From Bacteroidales bacterium (lineage in GTDB: Bacteria; Bacteroidota; Bacteroidia; Bacteroidales; P3): a stretch of DNA of 64,000 bases. The position numbers were made by a program, and so were the translations under genes. Location: assembly GCA_017647785.1 (NCBI GenBank), contig JAGCJW010000028.1, forward strand, positions 27,848-91,847, given 5' to 3'. Below the pieces are notes generated by a model, which saw only the letters and a program-made list of their open reading frames with translations, searched no databases and had not been told where the DNA came from. Positions within the stretch are counted from its first letter, which is position 1. Each line of letters opens with the position of its first letter. Shown here piece after piece: positions 16,672 through 26,096 of this stretch.

Positions 16672-18804
16672 TTATAAGTTTTCTTTATGGTATTGGTAAA
16701 TCTTTTCATACAAATGTATTCTGTCTTTTCCTCTTACGTTGTGTTCGTGATCAGGATAGATAAAGTAATCTACTTGTTTTCCTGCTTTGATACATTTGTT
16801 TATAAATTCAAGAGAATGTTGCATTACTACGGTTGGGTCTTGTGCTCCGTGTATTACAAGAAGTTTTCCTTCTAATTGATCTGCGTAATTAAGCAATGAA
16901 GATTTTTCATATCCTTCTTTGTTATCCTCAGGTGAAGACATATATCTTTCTCCGTACATAACCTCGTACCATTTCCAATCAATAACAGGACCACCTGCGG
17001 TTGCAGTTTTGAATACTCCAGGATTTTTCAACTTTAACGAAATAGTCATAAATCCACCGTAAGACCAACCATCAACACCTATGCGTTCTGAATCTACGTA
17101 TGGAAGAGATTTCAAATAATTTACCCCGTCCATTTGGTCGCTTACTTCAATGCTTCCACAATTTCTCCAAATTGCACTTTCAAATTCAAAACCTCTATTT
17201 GCTGAACCTCTACTATCTACTGTCCAAACAATGTATCCTTGTTGTGCAAGGAACAAAAAGAAATTGTTTGCTCCTGAAAGCCAACTTTCTGTAATAAGTT
17301 GTGCGTGTGGACCACCATAAACATAAACTATTACAGGGTATTTTTTGTTTACATCAAAGTTTAAAGGTTTTATCATACGAGCATATAAATCTGTACCGTC
17401 TTTTGCTTTGATTGTAAAGACATCTATTTCTGGTTTATCTAAGTTTGCCCAAGGGTTTTCTGATTTAAAGATTTCTTTTACTTGTTTTGCTTTATTGTCA
17501 TACAAAGCAACTCTTCTTGGTTCTACAGAACTTGTGTATGTATCTAAGAAAAGTGTTCCATCTGTATTGAAAACAACGTGGTGAGTTCCCTTTTCAGGAG
17601 TACAACGACGTATTTTCTTTGTTTTAAAGTTGTAAGCGTATAAATTTTGTTCCAATGGGGAATCTTTAGTTGCATAGAAGTAAAATTCTGTTGCTTTTTT
17701 GTTAAATCCTTCTATTGAGTTAATCATCCAATCCCCTGATGTAAGTTGAGAAATCAATGTTCCGTCAATGTTATATAAGTATGCGTGATTAAATCCATCT
17801 GCTTCGCTTAAATAAATGAATTGTTGGCTATTGTTAGGTAAAAAGAAAATTGGAGATTCTGGTTCAACGTACTTTTCATTGCTTTGAGAGAATAATGTTT
17901 TTGTTGGATTTCCATTTACTACATCATAGGCTATAAGTTCTACGTGGTTTTGTTTACGATTTAGTTTTTGGATATAAAGCATTGTACCTTCTGGATTCCA
18001 AGTCAAGTTAGTAAGATATGCTTCTCTTTCTTCAAGTGAGTTATCTTTTCTTGTGTTTAATTCTATTGTTTTGTCTGTTTTAGAGTCATAAACCAATACT
18101 GTAACTTCATGAGACTTCATTCCAGCCATTGGATAGCGTATTGGTGTTTCTTCTGCTTGGCGAAGTGCTGTGTTTACCAAAGGATATTCTTTCACCATGC
18201 TTTCGTCCATTCTGTAAAATGCTAATTTGCTTGCATCATTTGAAAGGAAAAATCCTTTTTCTATACCAAATTCATTTCTATGTACTGCAACGCCGTATGT
18301 AATTCCATTTCCTCCGTCGGTAGTTAATTGTTTTGGTTCTTTACCTTTTGTAGAAAACCAAACATTTCCTTCAATAGTGTATGCTGCACTTCCATTTTTT
18401 AAATCTAATTCAAGGTTTTCTGCTCCTTCTTTTATGTTGCAGATAGGAGTCATTTGTTTTGTTTCGATATTGTAGAGATATATTGTTTTGTTATCTGCAC
18501 TTAGAAAAGCAAATTCTGTTTCTGAGATAAATTCTACTGATGCAAAATGCTTCAAATCCTTATTTAAATCCTCTGATGTAAGAACTGTTTTTTCTGCTTT
18601 CTTGTCTCCTATGATTAACTCTTGACCTGTTTTTGTGTAAGCATAGTTTCCTTTTTCTCCAACGAATTGTAGATTATATATTCCTGTTGGATAGTATTCT
18701 CTATCTTGAAGTTTTTTTATGTCTATAAGACCTTTTTGTGCGAATGCTCCAATGCTTGAAAATATCATCAAGAGAGCAAAAATTATTCCTAAGTTTCTTC
18801 TCAT
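16672..18804 (-). CDS. Dipeptidyl peptidase IV-type S9 serine peptidase
   Basis: 710 aa, secreted (signal peptide 1-23, ending GAFAQ). Removes Xaa-Pro or Xaa-Ala dipeptides from peptide N-termini. An N-terminal eight-bladed propeller (about 30-455) with the S9B-typical HRNEFGIEKGFF (175-186), then an alpha/beta hydrolase with nucleophile Ser581 in GWSYGG, Asp656 in HGAQDP and His688 in YPDHEHNV. In Porphyromonas this enzyme serves peptide nutrition. The ATG is 5 nt after a CAAAG core, so array D forms its leader. The gene opens the ribE-hflX-mscS stretch. Confidence 0.92.
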   Translation of the reverse strand: MRRNLGIIFALLMIFSSIGAFAQKGLIDIKKLQDREYYPTGIYNLQFVGEKGNYAYTKTGQELIIGDKKAEKTVLTSEDLNKDLKHFASVEFISETEFAFLSADNKTIYLYNIETKQMTPICNIKEGAENLELDLKNGSAAYTIEGNVWFSTKGKEPKQLTTDGGNGITYGVAVHRNEFGIEKGFFLSNDASKLAFYRMDESMVKEYPLVNTALRQAEETPIRYPMAGMKSHEVTVLVYDSKTDKTIELNTRKDNSLEEREAYLTNLTWNPEGTMLYIQKLNRKQNHVELIAYDVVNGNPTKTLFSQSNEKYVEPESPIFFLPNNSQQFIYLSEADGFNHAYLYNIDGTLISQLTSGDWMINSIEGFNKKATEFYFYATKDSPLEQNLYAYNFKTKKIRRCTPEKGTHHVVFNTDGTLFLDTYTSSVEPRRVALYDNKAKQVKEIFKSENPWANLDKPEIDVFTIKAKDGTDLYARMIKPLNFDVNKKYPVIVYVYGGPHAQLITESWLSGANNFFLFLAQQGYIVWTVDSRGSANRGFEFESAIWRNCGSIEVSDQMDGVNYLKSLPYVDSERIGVDGWSYGGFMTISLKLKNPGVFKTATAGGPVIDWKWYEVMYGERYMSSPEDNKEGYEKSSLLNYADQLEGKLLVIHGAQDPTVVMQHSLEFINKCIKAGKQVDYFIYPDHEHNVRGKDRIHLYEKIYQYHKENL

Positions 18805-18809
18805 TTTTT

Positions 18810-18877
18810 CTTTGATTTATTTTTCTATTTCTTTGAATTAGTTTTTTATTTCTTCGTTTTATTTTTCTAATACTTTG
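18810..18877 (-). repeat. 21-bp CWWWG array D (4 units) bridging two genes
   Basis: On the plus strand cores at 18810 (CTTTG), 18831 (CTTTG), 18852 (CTTCG, one change) and 18873 (CTTTG), all 21 bp apart; in the direction of transcription they read CAAAG. The 18873 unit lies across the last codons and stop of the upstream glycosyltransferase, and the 18810 unit ends 5 nt before the DPP IV ATG, the same arrangement as array A. Confidence 0.85.
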
Positions 18878-19595
18878 ACCAATTTCTAAATCTTAAAGAA
18901 AAGACTCCAAAAAAAGCTTCTTTAAAGATTTTCATGTTCATTTTGCTTGTACCTAAAACTCTATCAGTAAAAATAATTGGCACTTCTTTTAGTTTAAATC
19001 CTAATTTGTATGCGGTGTATTTCATTTCTATTTGAAAGGCATAGCCAACAAATTTTACTTTATCAAAGTTTATGCGTTCTAAAAGTGAGCGTTTGTAACA
19101 CGCAAAGCCTGCTGTGGTGTCGCCAATCTTCATTCCTGTAATAAGTTTTACATATTTCGATGCGTAATATGACATCATCAATCTTCCCATTGGCCAATTT
19201 ACAACAGAAATCTTGCCATCTACATAGCGTGAGCCTATTGCCATATCTGCTCCTTCAAGGCATGCGTTATATAAATTAAGTAAATCTTTTGGTGGGTGTG
19301 AGAAATCTGCGTCCATTTCATAGATATAGTCGTATTTTTTCTCAATAGCCCATTTGAATCCGTGTAAATATGCTGTTCCTAAGCCTAATTTACCTTTTCT
19401 TTCTTCGATAAACAACCTCTCAGGGAACTCTTGCATAAGTCTTTTTACTATATCGGCAGTTCCATCGGGAGAATTGTCCTCTACAATCAAAATATGAAAT
19501 ACCTTATCTAATGAGAAAACATATCTAATTATACTTTCTATGTTTTCTTTCTCATTATAAGTTGGTATTATTACTATGCTATCGCTATTATTCAT
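18867..19595 (-). CDS. Dpm1-like polyprenol-phosphate glycosyltransferase (GT2)
   Basis: 242 aa. GT-A fold of the dolichol/polyprenol-phosphate-mannose synthase type, without membrane helices: IIPTYNEKENIE (9-20), VEDNSPDGTAD, DAD at 95-97 within EMDADFSHPP, GSRYVDG and DTTAGFACYKR. The donor sugar cannot be told from sequence. Its last codons (WSKY and stop) lie in the first unit of array D. It follows the PorE-like gene by 15 nt. A polyprenyl-linked sugar would serve surface glycan or protein glycosylation, which is common in this phylum. Confidence 0.9.
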   Translation of the reverse strand: MNNSDSIVIIPTYNEKENIESIIRYVFSLDKVFHILIVEDNSPDGTADIVKRLMQEFPERLFIEERKGKLGLGTAYLHGFKWAIEKKYDYIYEMDADFSHPPKDLLNLYNACLEGADMAIGSRYVDGKISVVNWPMGRLMMSYYASKYVKLITGMKIGDTTAGFACYKRSLLERINFDKVKFVGYAFQIEMKYTAYKLGFKLKEVPIIFTDRVLGTSKMNMKIFKEAFFGVFSLRFRNWSKY

Positions 19596-19610
19596 TGTTT
19601 TTATTTTATT

Positions 19611-21890
19611 TTATTTTTCTAACAAAAATCCTATTTCTATTCTGTTTTTACCTTCCCAACCAATGAGAGGAGATGTATTTGCGTAAGATGCTACTATTAT
19701 ATTATCTTTACTTACTCCATTCTTAAGTAATATATCTGTTATTACTTCTACTTGTTTATCAGATATTTCTTGTGCTTTTTCTACTTTATTTACAGAATGA
19801 ACATGTACTGAAATTGTTGTTACATATCCTATATCTTTCAAACTTTGTGCCAAATATTGAATTTCTCTTTTCCCTTTTGGGGTGATTTCTGTTGGTTTCT
19901 TTTCATCAAAAGGACTTTCTAATAAATAGAATTGTTTAGTTTCAAACAAATCATTTACGTTTTGAAGAACAACTTGAGAGTTATCTTCAGAAAAGAAACT
20001 TATGTATCCAGGTCTTTGTGCGTATAAGTAGAATGGTACTTGGGGTTTCAAAAATGATAGATACCCTTTTTTATTACTTTTTACGACAATTATAGTATCA
20101 AGAGTTGTTTTGTTTAAAACTGCTACTTCTTCTCTTAAGAAATTACCTCTTTGATCCAAAACATAAGCGTTTTCAAACTCTAAATCATCATCTATTAAGA
20201 AAGAACGTTTGTTTGTTGAGTCTTGATTTGAAACTACTATTTTGTAATTATTTAATGATAAAACGTAATCATCTTTATTTGTATTGATTCTATTATTCAA
20301 TAAAATAGGCTCACTCCAATTATCAATGGTGTTTGTGTCTTCTCTATGAGACATATATATATCTAAACCTCCATAATTCAATCCTGCATTTGAACTAAAA
20401 AATAATGTCTTACCATCAGGTGTCAGCTTAGGAGTTGTTTCATTGAAACGCGTATTTACAGGAGAAGGTAAAAGTATTGTATCTTGACTACCATTTTCGT
20501 TAGTTGAGATTATATATATATCTTCATTCTTTGTAACTTGAGGTAAATATCCATTTGGAGTATGAGATGAGAATGTATTTGTTGAAGATGGGATTATGTC
20601 ATTTTCATCAAATTCCTTATCAATAAGATGTATTGGTAGTTTATCTGCTTGACGTAGATTGAGTGTAAGTTCACTTTCTATTCTTGCATCTTTTTTAGAA
20701 GGGTTCTTTTGTTGTGAAAGATATTTTTCCAATAATTTTATTGTCAAAGAATTATCCTTTTTAAAGAATAGTCCTCTATGATTTTTTAAATCGTTATTAT
20801 TTATTGTTGTTTTCCTTATTAGAAAATTATAATCTTCGTTTAAAACTTTTGAGGTTTGAACTATTTTTGAGGTTTTGTAGTCAGGGAAAGTTTCTTCTAT
20901 GAAACTAATATTTGCTTTCGTTGGGTCAGAAAGGTAACTTTTTATGAAATATTGAACAAGAACACTATCGTACTCTATTGCTAAAACAGTGTTTAATCCC
21001 TCTACCGAAAGTAGTTCTAAAGATTTTGATTTTAAGTTTTCTATTATTTGAGAACGTTTTGGATGTTCAGGATTGTTTTTAAGGAATGTTATCATAGTAG
21101 TGATAGTATTTTTTGATACTACTTCATTATAAAGGACATCGTTTAGTTTTTCTTTTGCTAGTTTAATATAAACACCATTTGGAAATCTTTTTATGTAGGC
21201 ATCATATTTCTCTGCTGTGTTTTCTTCTAAAGTAGATTGGAAGATAAGTCTTTCAATTTCTTGATTTGCTTGTTGTTTATACTTTTCATTAGTTGTTTTC
21301 TTTACGAATTCTTCTAACTTTTCTAAATCTTCACTTTCTAAAACTTGTAAAGAGATTATTTCATCTATCGCTTGTTTTGCTAGATTTGCTTGAATTGCAT
21401 TAGGATGTCTTTCAATGTATTTTTCATAATCCTCTACCGTATTTAACATTTTGGTTCTTTCAAAAGATATTTGCTCTAACAATCGTTCTGCTTCTTTTAC
21501 ATATCTTTTTTCCTCGCTAAAACAATGCACAAAATTCTCTAATGATTCTATACTTTTTGTTTTGTAAACAATGGATAACTCTTGTTTACAAATATCCTCT
21601 AATGAAACAATTTCTTTACCTTGTGATTGATTTAATCTATTCGCATAATAATATGCTAAACACGCATCGTACGCTAAATTATTTGTATCTTTATAATATA
21701 ACGATAATACTTCTATCCTATCTACATTATTTGTATCGGAGTAAGATGTTTGTAATTTGTCGTACGCTTGTTGATATTCTCCCTTATTTAATAACTTTAT
21801 TATAGAATTTTTTTGGGCAAAAACAGTCGTAGGAAAAAGTATTATTGTTGCAATTATTAGTAAAAACCATTGTTTAAAGTTCATTTTCAA
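19611..21890 (-). CDS. PorE-like PD40/OmpA-family envelope protein
   Basis: 759 aa with a signal peptide (1-25, ending TVFAQ). Residues 27-350 are helical repeats with recurring spacing (EDYEKYIERHPNA, KYDAYIKRFPNG), followed by PD40 beta-propeller blades (for example PKLTPDGKTLFFSSN and GGLDIYMS near 480-510), a short carboxypeptidase-regulatory-like region, and an OmpA-like C-terminus (about 640-759, PKGKREIQYLA, IIVASYANTSP, NRIEIGF). This order resembles PorE of the type IX secretion system. The OmpA domain lacks the usual peptidoglycan-binding Asp and Arg (HSV for HTD; SDKQ for SxxR), so it may not bind the wall. Confidence 0.75.
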   Translation of the reverse strand: MKMNFKQWFLLIIATIILFPTTVFAQKNSIIKLLNKGEYQQAYDKLQTSYSDTNNVDRIEVLSLYYKDTNNLAYDACLAYYYANRLNQSQGKEIVSLEDICKQELSIVYKTKSIESLENFVHCFSEEKRYVKEAERLLEQISFERTKMLNTVEDYEKYIERHPNAIQANLAKQAIDEIISLQVLESEDLEKLEEFVKKTTNEKYKQQANQEIERLIFQSTLEENTAEKYDAYIKRFPNGVYIKLAKEKLNDVLYNEVVSKNTITTMITFLKNNPEHPKRSQIIENLKSKSLELLSVEGLNTVLAIEYDSVLVQYFIKSYLSDPTKANISFIEETFPDYKTSKIVQTSKVLNEDYNFLIRKTTINNNDLKNHRGLFFKKDNSLTIKLLEKYLSQQKNPSKKDARIESELTLNLRQADKLPIHLIDKEFDENDIIPSSTNTFSSHTPNGYLPQVTKNEDIYIISTNENGSQDTILLPSPVNTRFNETTPKLTPDGKTLFFSSNAGLNYGGLDIYMSHREDTNTIDNWSEPILLNNRINTNKDDYVLSLNNYKIVVSNQDSTNKRSFLIDDDLEFENAYVLDQRGNFLREEVAVLNKTTLDTIIVVKSNKKGYLSFLKPQVPFYLYAQRPGYISFFSEDNSQVVLQNVNDLFETKQFYLLESPFDEKKPTEITPKGKREIQYLAQSLKDIGYVTTISVHVHSVNKVEKAQEISDKQVEVITDILLKNGVSKDNIIVASYANTSPLIGWEGKNRIEIGFLLEK

Positions 21891-21897
21891 TATAGTT

Positions 21898-24615
21898 TTA
21901 TTTAACTTCTATAGGATAGTGTTCTATCCATTGTTCTTCTATTTTCAAATCTATTGTATATCGTCCTGGTTTAATGTTTTTATCAAATATTAAAATATCT
22001 GACTCATACTCGCTTTCATCTACAATTATATGGTTATTATCCCAAATTTTAACATATTGCAATTTATTAACTCCATCTCCAAATACAAGTATTCTTTCAT
22101 TATCTTCCCAAATATATATACCTGAATATTCTGGATGTAAATCATAAATTGGTTTTGCTTTGATGAAATGTATTCTGAATTTATTATTTGTTACACCACT
22201 TTCTATTTTTGTTTTTACAATTGCTGAATCACAAAAATTATAAAATCTATTCTCATATTTATCTTCCAATAAAACAGTCACATCTTTTGGTAAAACTGAC
22301 ACATTATTTAGTTGTAATTCAACATTATTTCCTTGTCCAATAAAGAGGCCTATATCAAATGAGGCTGGATATTTAGGGAAAGTATTTACAGATAATTCTT
22401 CGTCATCTATAACAAAATAAATTTCTGCCATAGTCTCACTTGTACCAAATATCTTATGGGCATCGTGTTTATCAAATCCATATTTTGAATCGTCCATCAT
22501 TCCAATTAATGCGTACTGACTCTTTCCATTAACAACAGCAGACAGAGTTAGATAGTTATTATTTGCGAATGATTGTTCCCCTGATTTAGGGATATATTGA
22601 TGTTGTCTTTTAAATGTTAGTTCCGTTTTATCTTCTATTGTTTCCACAAAGAATGCTTCCAATGATGGAATCAAAACATTTTCATTAGGGTCCACTATTA
22701 TAGGATTATAAACCTTGTTTTCTTTATCCAATAAAAAGATTGCATTTCCTTGAATCTTACCATCAATATCTTCAAAAAGTTTTTTAGAACTTAAAGGTGC
22801 TGTAAAAGGATTTCCAACAAGATTCTTTTTATCTGAATTATTCTCAACAAGAGAGAAAATTGTGTTACTATTACACAATATACCCTCGTATTTTACATCC
22901 ATTGTAGATTGAGTGTAAACTGCATACCCTTGTCCAGGTAACAACACAAAATTTGGGTCAGTTAAATACTCGCTCCAATAATCTCCATGTTTACTCTTTT
23001 TCCCTGTATTATATTGCATCAACCATGTATCATTATTGTTTCTTTCCATAGAAAACAACGCAGCCATGGTTTTATTTATCGGACTCGTAATATAATTCCA
23101 AGTTTCACCTAAAAGATTTTGTTGTACAGTAAAATAAGACATATTACCATATCTAATATCCCCTGAAACATAGAACATTTTTCCTGCTTTAATTTCTACA
23201 TTTACACTATCCCCTAAAAACAACATTGAACACATCGCATCTTCATCAACAACCACTTTACATCCATTTGTTATATAAACGAAATCTTCCATTGTTGGTT
23301 CACCCTTTGGGTCCCAAATATTCGGATTACTCCATTCCCCCGATTCCTTTATATATTTTACTTTAGGATATCCAAAATACAAATCTTGTATTTCTTCACT
23401 CTCAGTATTTACAATAATTATTTCCAGTCTATCAGATGTTAAAGGAGATTCCAATGGTACACAATAATTCAAACAAGTAACCTCATCGTCCATTTCAAAC
23501 AAAACTTCTTGTTTTCTATACCATTTATAAGTAATGTGAATTCCTGTATAAAATTTCTCATTATAATCGATTAATGTTAAATCTTCTTCACTTAATTTCA
23601 AATTAAATTGATAATCTCTATTTGAAAAAACAGGAAAATCAAAAACAATTTCTCGTGTAGTTATAGGATAAACAATATCATTAATCTTATTTTCTATATA
23701 TTCAGAATCAGTAGTATTCACACAAGACGCAAACAATGGTATAACTAAAGGTTCTTTTAATTTTTTAGTATTCAAAACCAATTCTGCGCTATGTTCTCCT
23801 GCTTTTTTAGGAATATATGAAATAGAGAAATGAGTTGTTCCTTCTTTAATATCAACCTTTTTTGATGATAATTTAAAATAATCTTTATTCTTTCCCCTTA
23901 TTTCAAGACTTACATCATTTCTAATATATTCACCTGATAGTTTCAATCTAACTGTTTCAGGATATGTAAAAGGTAATGATATATGATTAAAATATACATC
24001 ACTTATAGACTTTGTTTTACCTTTTATTGTTCTTTCCAAAGTTAATTGAGATGCTATTCCATTATATGGGTCATTTTCCGATTCTATTAAAATATCCTTT
24101 ATTTGTATTGAAGGATTAGAACCTTTACCTTTTACCTTTGTTAATTTCCAAGAAACTTGAATATGCTCTTTATTTTCACAGTCTTGAGGCAATACAACAC
24201 CTGTAAAGTTTTTTGAAGAAGGACGTCTCTTTGTGTAAAAACTACAAGGTTTATTGTTATCATCCAACACATCTTGCCAAACATCTTTTTCAGAAAGTCT
24301 ATATTGTAAAGTTGCTGTCCAATTCGCTTTTGAAGCAACTAAATTATAAGATTTCCACGACAAAGTAATGTTTTCTTGACTTAGAGTTGATAAATTCAAA
24401 ATTATTCTTCCCGATTGAAGTTTCTTATTCTCCACCTCAAAATATATAGGGGAAGTTTCTTTTGAATGGTTATTCTTATCAAAATTTGTCAAAACAAAAG
24501 AAGAATCTTGCAATAAATGAACATGCTTTCCTACATCATATACTTTTTGAGAATATAATGAAAGGGTTACAAAAAATGTAAATAAAGCAAATATTATTAT
24601 CTTCTTTTTCTTCAT
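21898..24615 (-). CDS. Large secreted surface protein of unknown function
   Basis: 905 aa with a signal peptide (1-22, ending SLYSQ). It is beta-rich. Residues near 430-500 (GEWSNPNIWDPKGEPT, VYITNGCKVVVDED, GKMFYVSGDI) match a strand pattern common in Bacteroidota T9SS-exported proteins, followed by WNYITSPIN and LVGNPFTAPL segments also seen in those proteins. The C-terminus (RYTIDLKIEEQWIEHYPIEVK region) ends in a strand but is not a clear sorting domain. Its place between a LysM protein and a PorE-like protein suggests envelope assembly or export. Function is unknown. Confidence 0.75.
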   Translation of the reverse strand: MKKKKIIIFALFTFFVTLSLYSQKVYDVGKHVHLLQDSSFVLTNFDKNNHSKETSPIYFEVENKKLQSGRIILNLSTLSQENITLSWKSYNLVASKANWTATLQYRLSEKDVWQDVLDDNNKPCSFYTKRRPSSKNFTGVVLPQDCENKEHIQVSWKLTKVKGKGSNPSIQIKDILIESENDPYNGIASQLTLERTIKGKTKSISDVYFNHISLPFTYPETVRLKLSGEYIRNDVSLEIRGKNKDYFKLSSKKVDIKEGTTHFSISYIPKKAGEHSAELVLNTKKLKEPLVIPLFASCVNTTDSEYIENKINDIVYPITTREIVFDFPVFSNRDYQFNLKLSEEDLTLIDYNEKFYTGIHITYKWYRKQEVLFEMDDEVTCLNYCVPLESPLTSDRLEIIIVNTESEEIQDLYFGYPKVKYIKESGEWSNPNIWDPKGEPTMEDFVYITNGCKVVVDEDAMCSMLFLGDSVNVEIKAGKMFYVSGDIRYGNMSYFTVQQNLLGETWNYITSPINKTMAALFSMERNNNDTWLMQYNTGKKSKHGDYWSEYLTDPNFVLLPGQGYAVYTQSTMDVKYEGILCNSNTIFSLVENNSDKKNLVGNPFTAPLSSKKLFEDIDGKIQGNAIFLLDKENKVYNPIIVDPNENVLIPSLEAFFVETIEDKTELTFKRQHQYIPKSGEQSFANNNYLTLSAVVNGKSQYALIGMMDDSKYGFDKHDAHKIFGTSETMAEIYFVIDDEELSVNTFPKYPASFDIGLFIGQGNNVELQLNNVSVLPKDVTVLLEDKYENRFYNFCDSAIVKTKIESGVTNNKFRIHFIKAKPIYDLHPEYSGIYIWEDNERILVFGDGVNKLQYVKIWDNNHIIVDESEYESDILIFDKNIKPGRYTIDLKIEEQWIEHYPIEVK

Positions 24616-24617
24616 AT

Positions 24618-26054
24618 TTATTCAGTTGCTCTTATTTGATAATTTTCCATTTCGTAAATTGTAGTCTTCTTGTTTTGATAACCAGAATTCTCATCTTTTC
24701 TTTCAAAGAAGAAACTATTAATCACCTTATCAACTCTATTAAGATTAGGATTTTGAATAAAATCTTCCCCATGAGAAAGAATACTACTTACAAAGAACAT
24801 TACAATATCATGACCTAAAGTAGCGTAAGTTCTATCAGGTTCTGTTTTAAAGTTCTCTCTATAATCCTTTACAAAGTTTACAAAGTTCAAATTAGTGTAA
24901 TCATTAAAATGATTCAACGTAAAATGATAATTATATCTCTCCAATAAAGTATAATCCAAATGAGGGAACTCTATCCAAGAATAATCTGCAAAAAGAATTA
25001 TATCAACATCCTTTTTAAAACTAAAACTAGACAACAAACGTTTAGAATAATTTTCATTATCCCTGCTATTTCCCTTATCCACTAAATTTATCACGATATT
25101 CTTTTTTCCGTCTTTCAATTTAGAAGACAACTTAGCCGCTTGTTTATTATAATCCACAACTGACCAAGGATTATTACCCTTACTCAACAATTGTTGATAA
25201 TAGTCAAGAGTAGTTTTAATTCCAGCACTAGCATCATGAACAACTATCACATTAGCATCTGAATAATTCTTTCTTATGTATCTGATAATAGTTTCAACCT
25301 CTGCTGCAGGAGAAGGTTGAATCTTAAAGACATAATTATTGTCCAATATAGACAAATCATTACTCATTGGATTAACAACAGGAATTTCCTCTCTCTTTGC
25401 GAAATCTGCTATCAACGAAAAAGGTTGTTTAAATACCAACGGAATAATAATATCCATATCTTTCATTTCAGGTGAATTCAACGCCTCTTGAACCTTTTGA
25501 ACATCATTATCTGCTACATCATAAACATAACAATCAATCTTATATCCTGCCTTCTCCAAATTATTAAGAGCGATTCTCATACCCTCATAGAAGTGGATAT
25601 AATCAAAACATTTATATCTCTGACGTTTTTTCTCGTCAATATTAAACTTAGTAAACGTCAATTGCTCAACATAATCATAATTCAACGGCATAAATACTGC
25701 CATATTTATTTTACGTTGTTTATCTGCTTTCTTTTTATTATTAGATTTCGGATATAGAGCATTAGACGAAACTTTTACCATTTCCTCTTTCTCTTCCTCA
25801 AATACATGTTTATTTCTCACTGTAATAGGAATTTTTATAGTTTGGTCCGCTTTCAGATTAGCTGCAGTCAATCCAGGATTAACCTCTATAATATCTTGTT
25901 CTGTCAAGAAATAATTCCTTGAAATCCTGTACAAAGTTTCTCCCTTTGAAACCTTGTGTAAACCTAACATTTCATCATTTGTCGCTTGAGAAAAAGCAAC
26001 TAAAGAAAACAATGAAAAAAATAAACAACAAATTATTTGAAGAAAGTTTTTCAT
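24618..26054 (-). CDS. LysM protein with periplasmic-binding-like receptor domain
   Basis: 478 aa, signal peptide 1-22 (ending VAFSQ). One LysM domain at about 33-77 (HKVSKGETLYRISRNYFLTE, LKADQTIKIPI) binds peptidoglycan, followed by a type 1 periplasmic-binding-protein fold (about 115-465: INMAVFMPLNYDY, FYEGMRIALNNLEKAGYKI, IPVVNPMSND). The combination is frequent in Bacteroidales, often near guaA as here (42 nt downstream). It may sense or scaffold at the cell wall; no ligand is known to me. It begins a run of three envelope genes. Confidence 0.85.
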   Translation of the reverse strand: MKNFLQIICCLFFSLFSLVAFSQATNDEMLGLHKVSKGETLYRISRNYFLTEQDIIEVNPGLTAANLKADQTIKIPITVRNKHVFEEEKEEMVKVSSNALYPKSNNKKKADKQRKINMAVFMPLNYDYVEQLTFTKFNIDEKKRQRYKCFDYIHFYEGMRIALNNLEKAGYKIDCYVYDVADNDVQKVQEALNSPEMKDMDIIIPLVFKQPFSLIADFAKREEIPVVNPMSNDLSILDNNYVFKIQPSPAAEVETIIRYIRKNYSDANVIVVHDASAGIKTTLDYYQQLLSKGNNPWSVVDYNKQAAKLSSKLKDGKKNIVINLVDKGNSRDNENYSKRLLSSFSFKKDVDIILFADYSWIEFPHLDYTLLERYNYHFTLNHFNDYTNLNFVNFVKDYRENFKTEPDRTYATLGHDIVMFFVSSILSHGEDFIQNPNLNRVDKVINSFFFERKDENSGYQNKKTTIYEMENYQIRATE

Positions 26055-26096
26055 AACAAAATATACTTAAAAATATACCTTAAAATCTAAAAAATA

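Noticed and set aside
26055..26096. Terminator between guaA and the LysM gene
   Set aside because: The gap is A/T-rich but has no stem of more than a few base pairs, so read-through is assumed.
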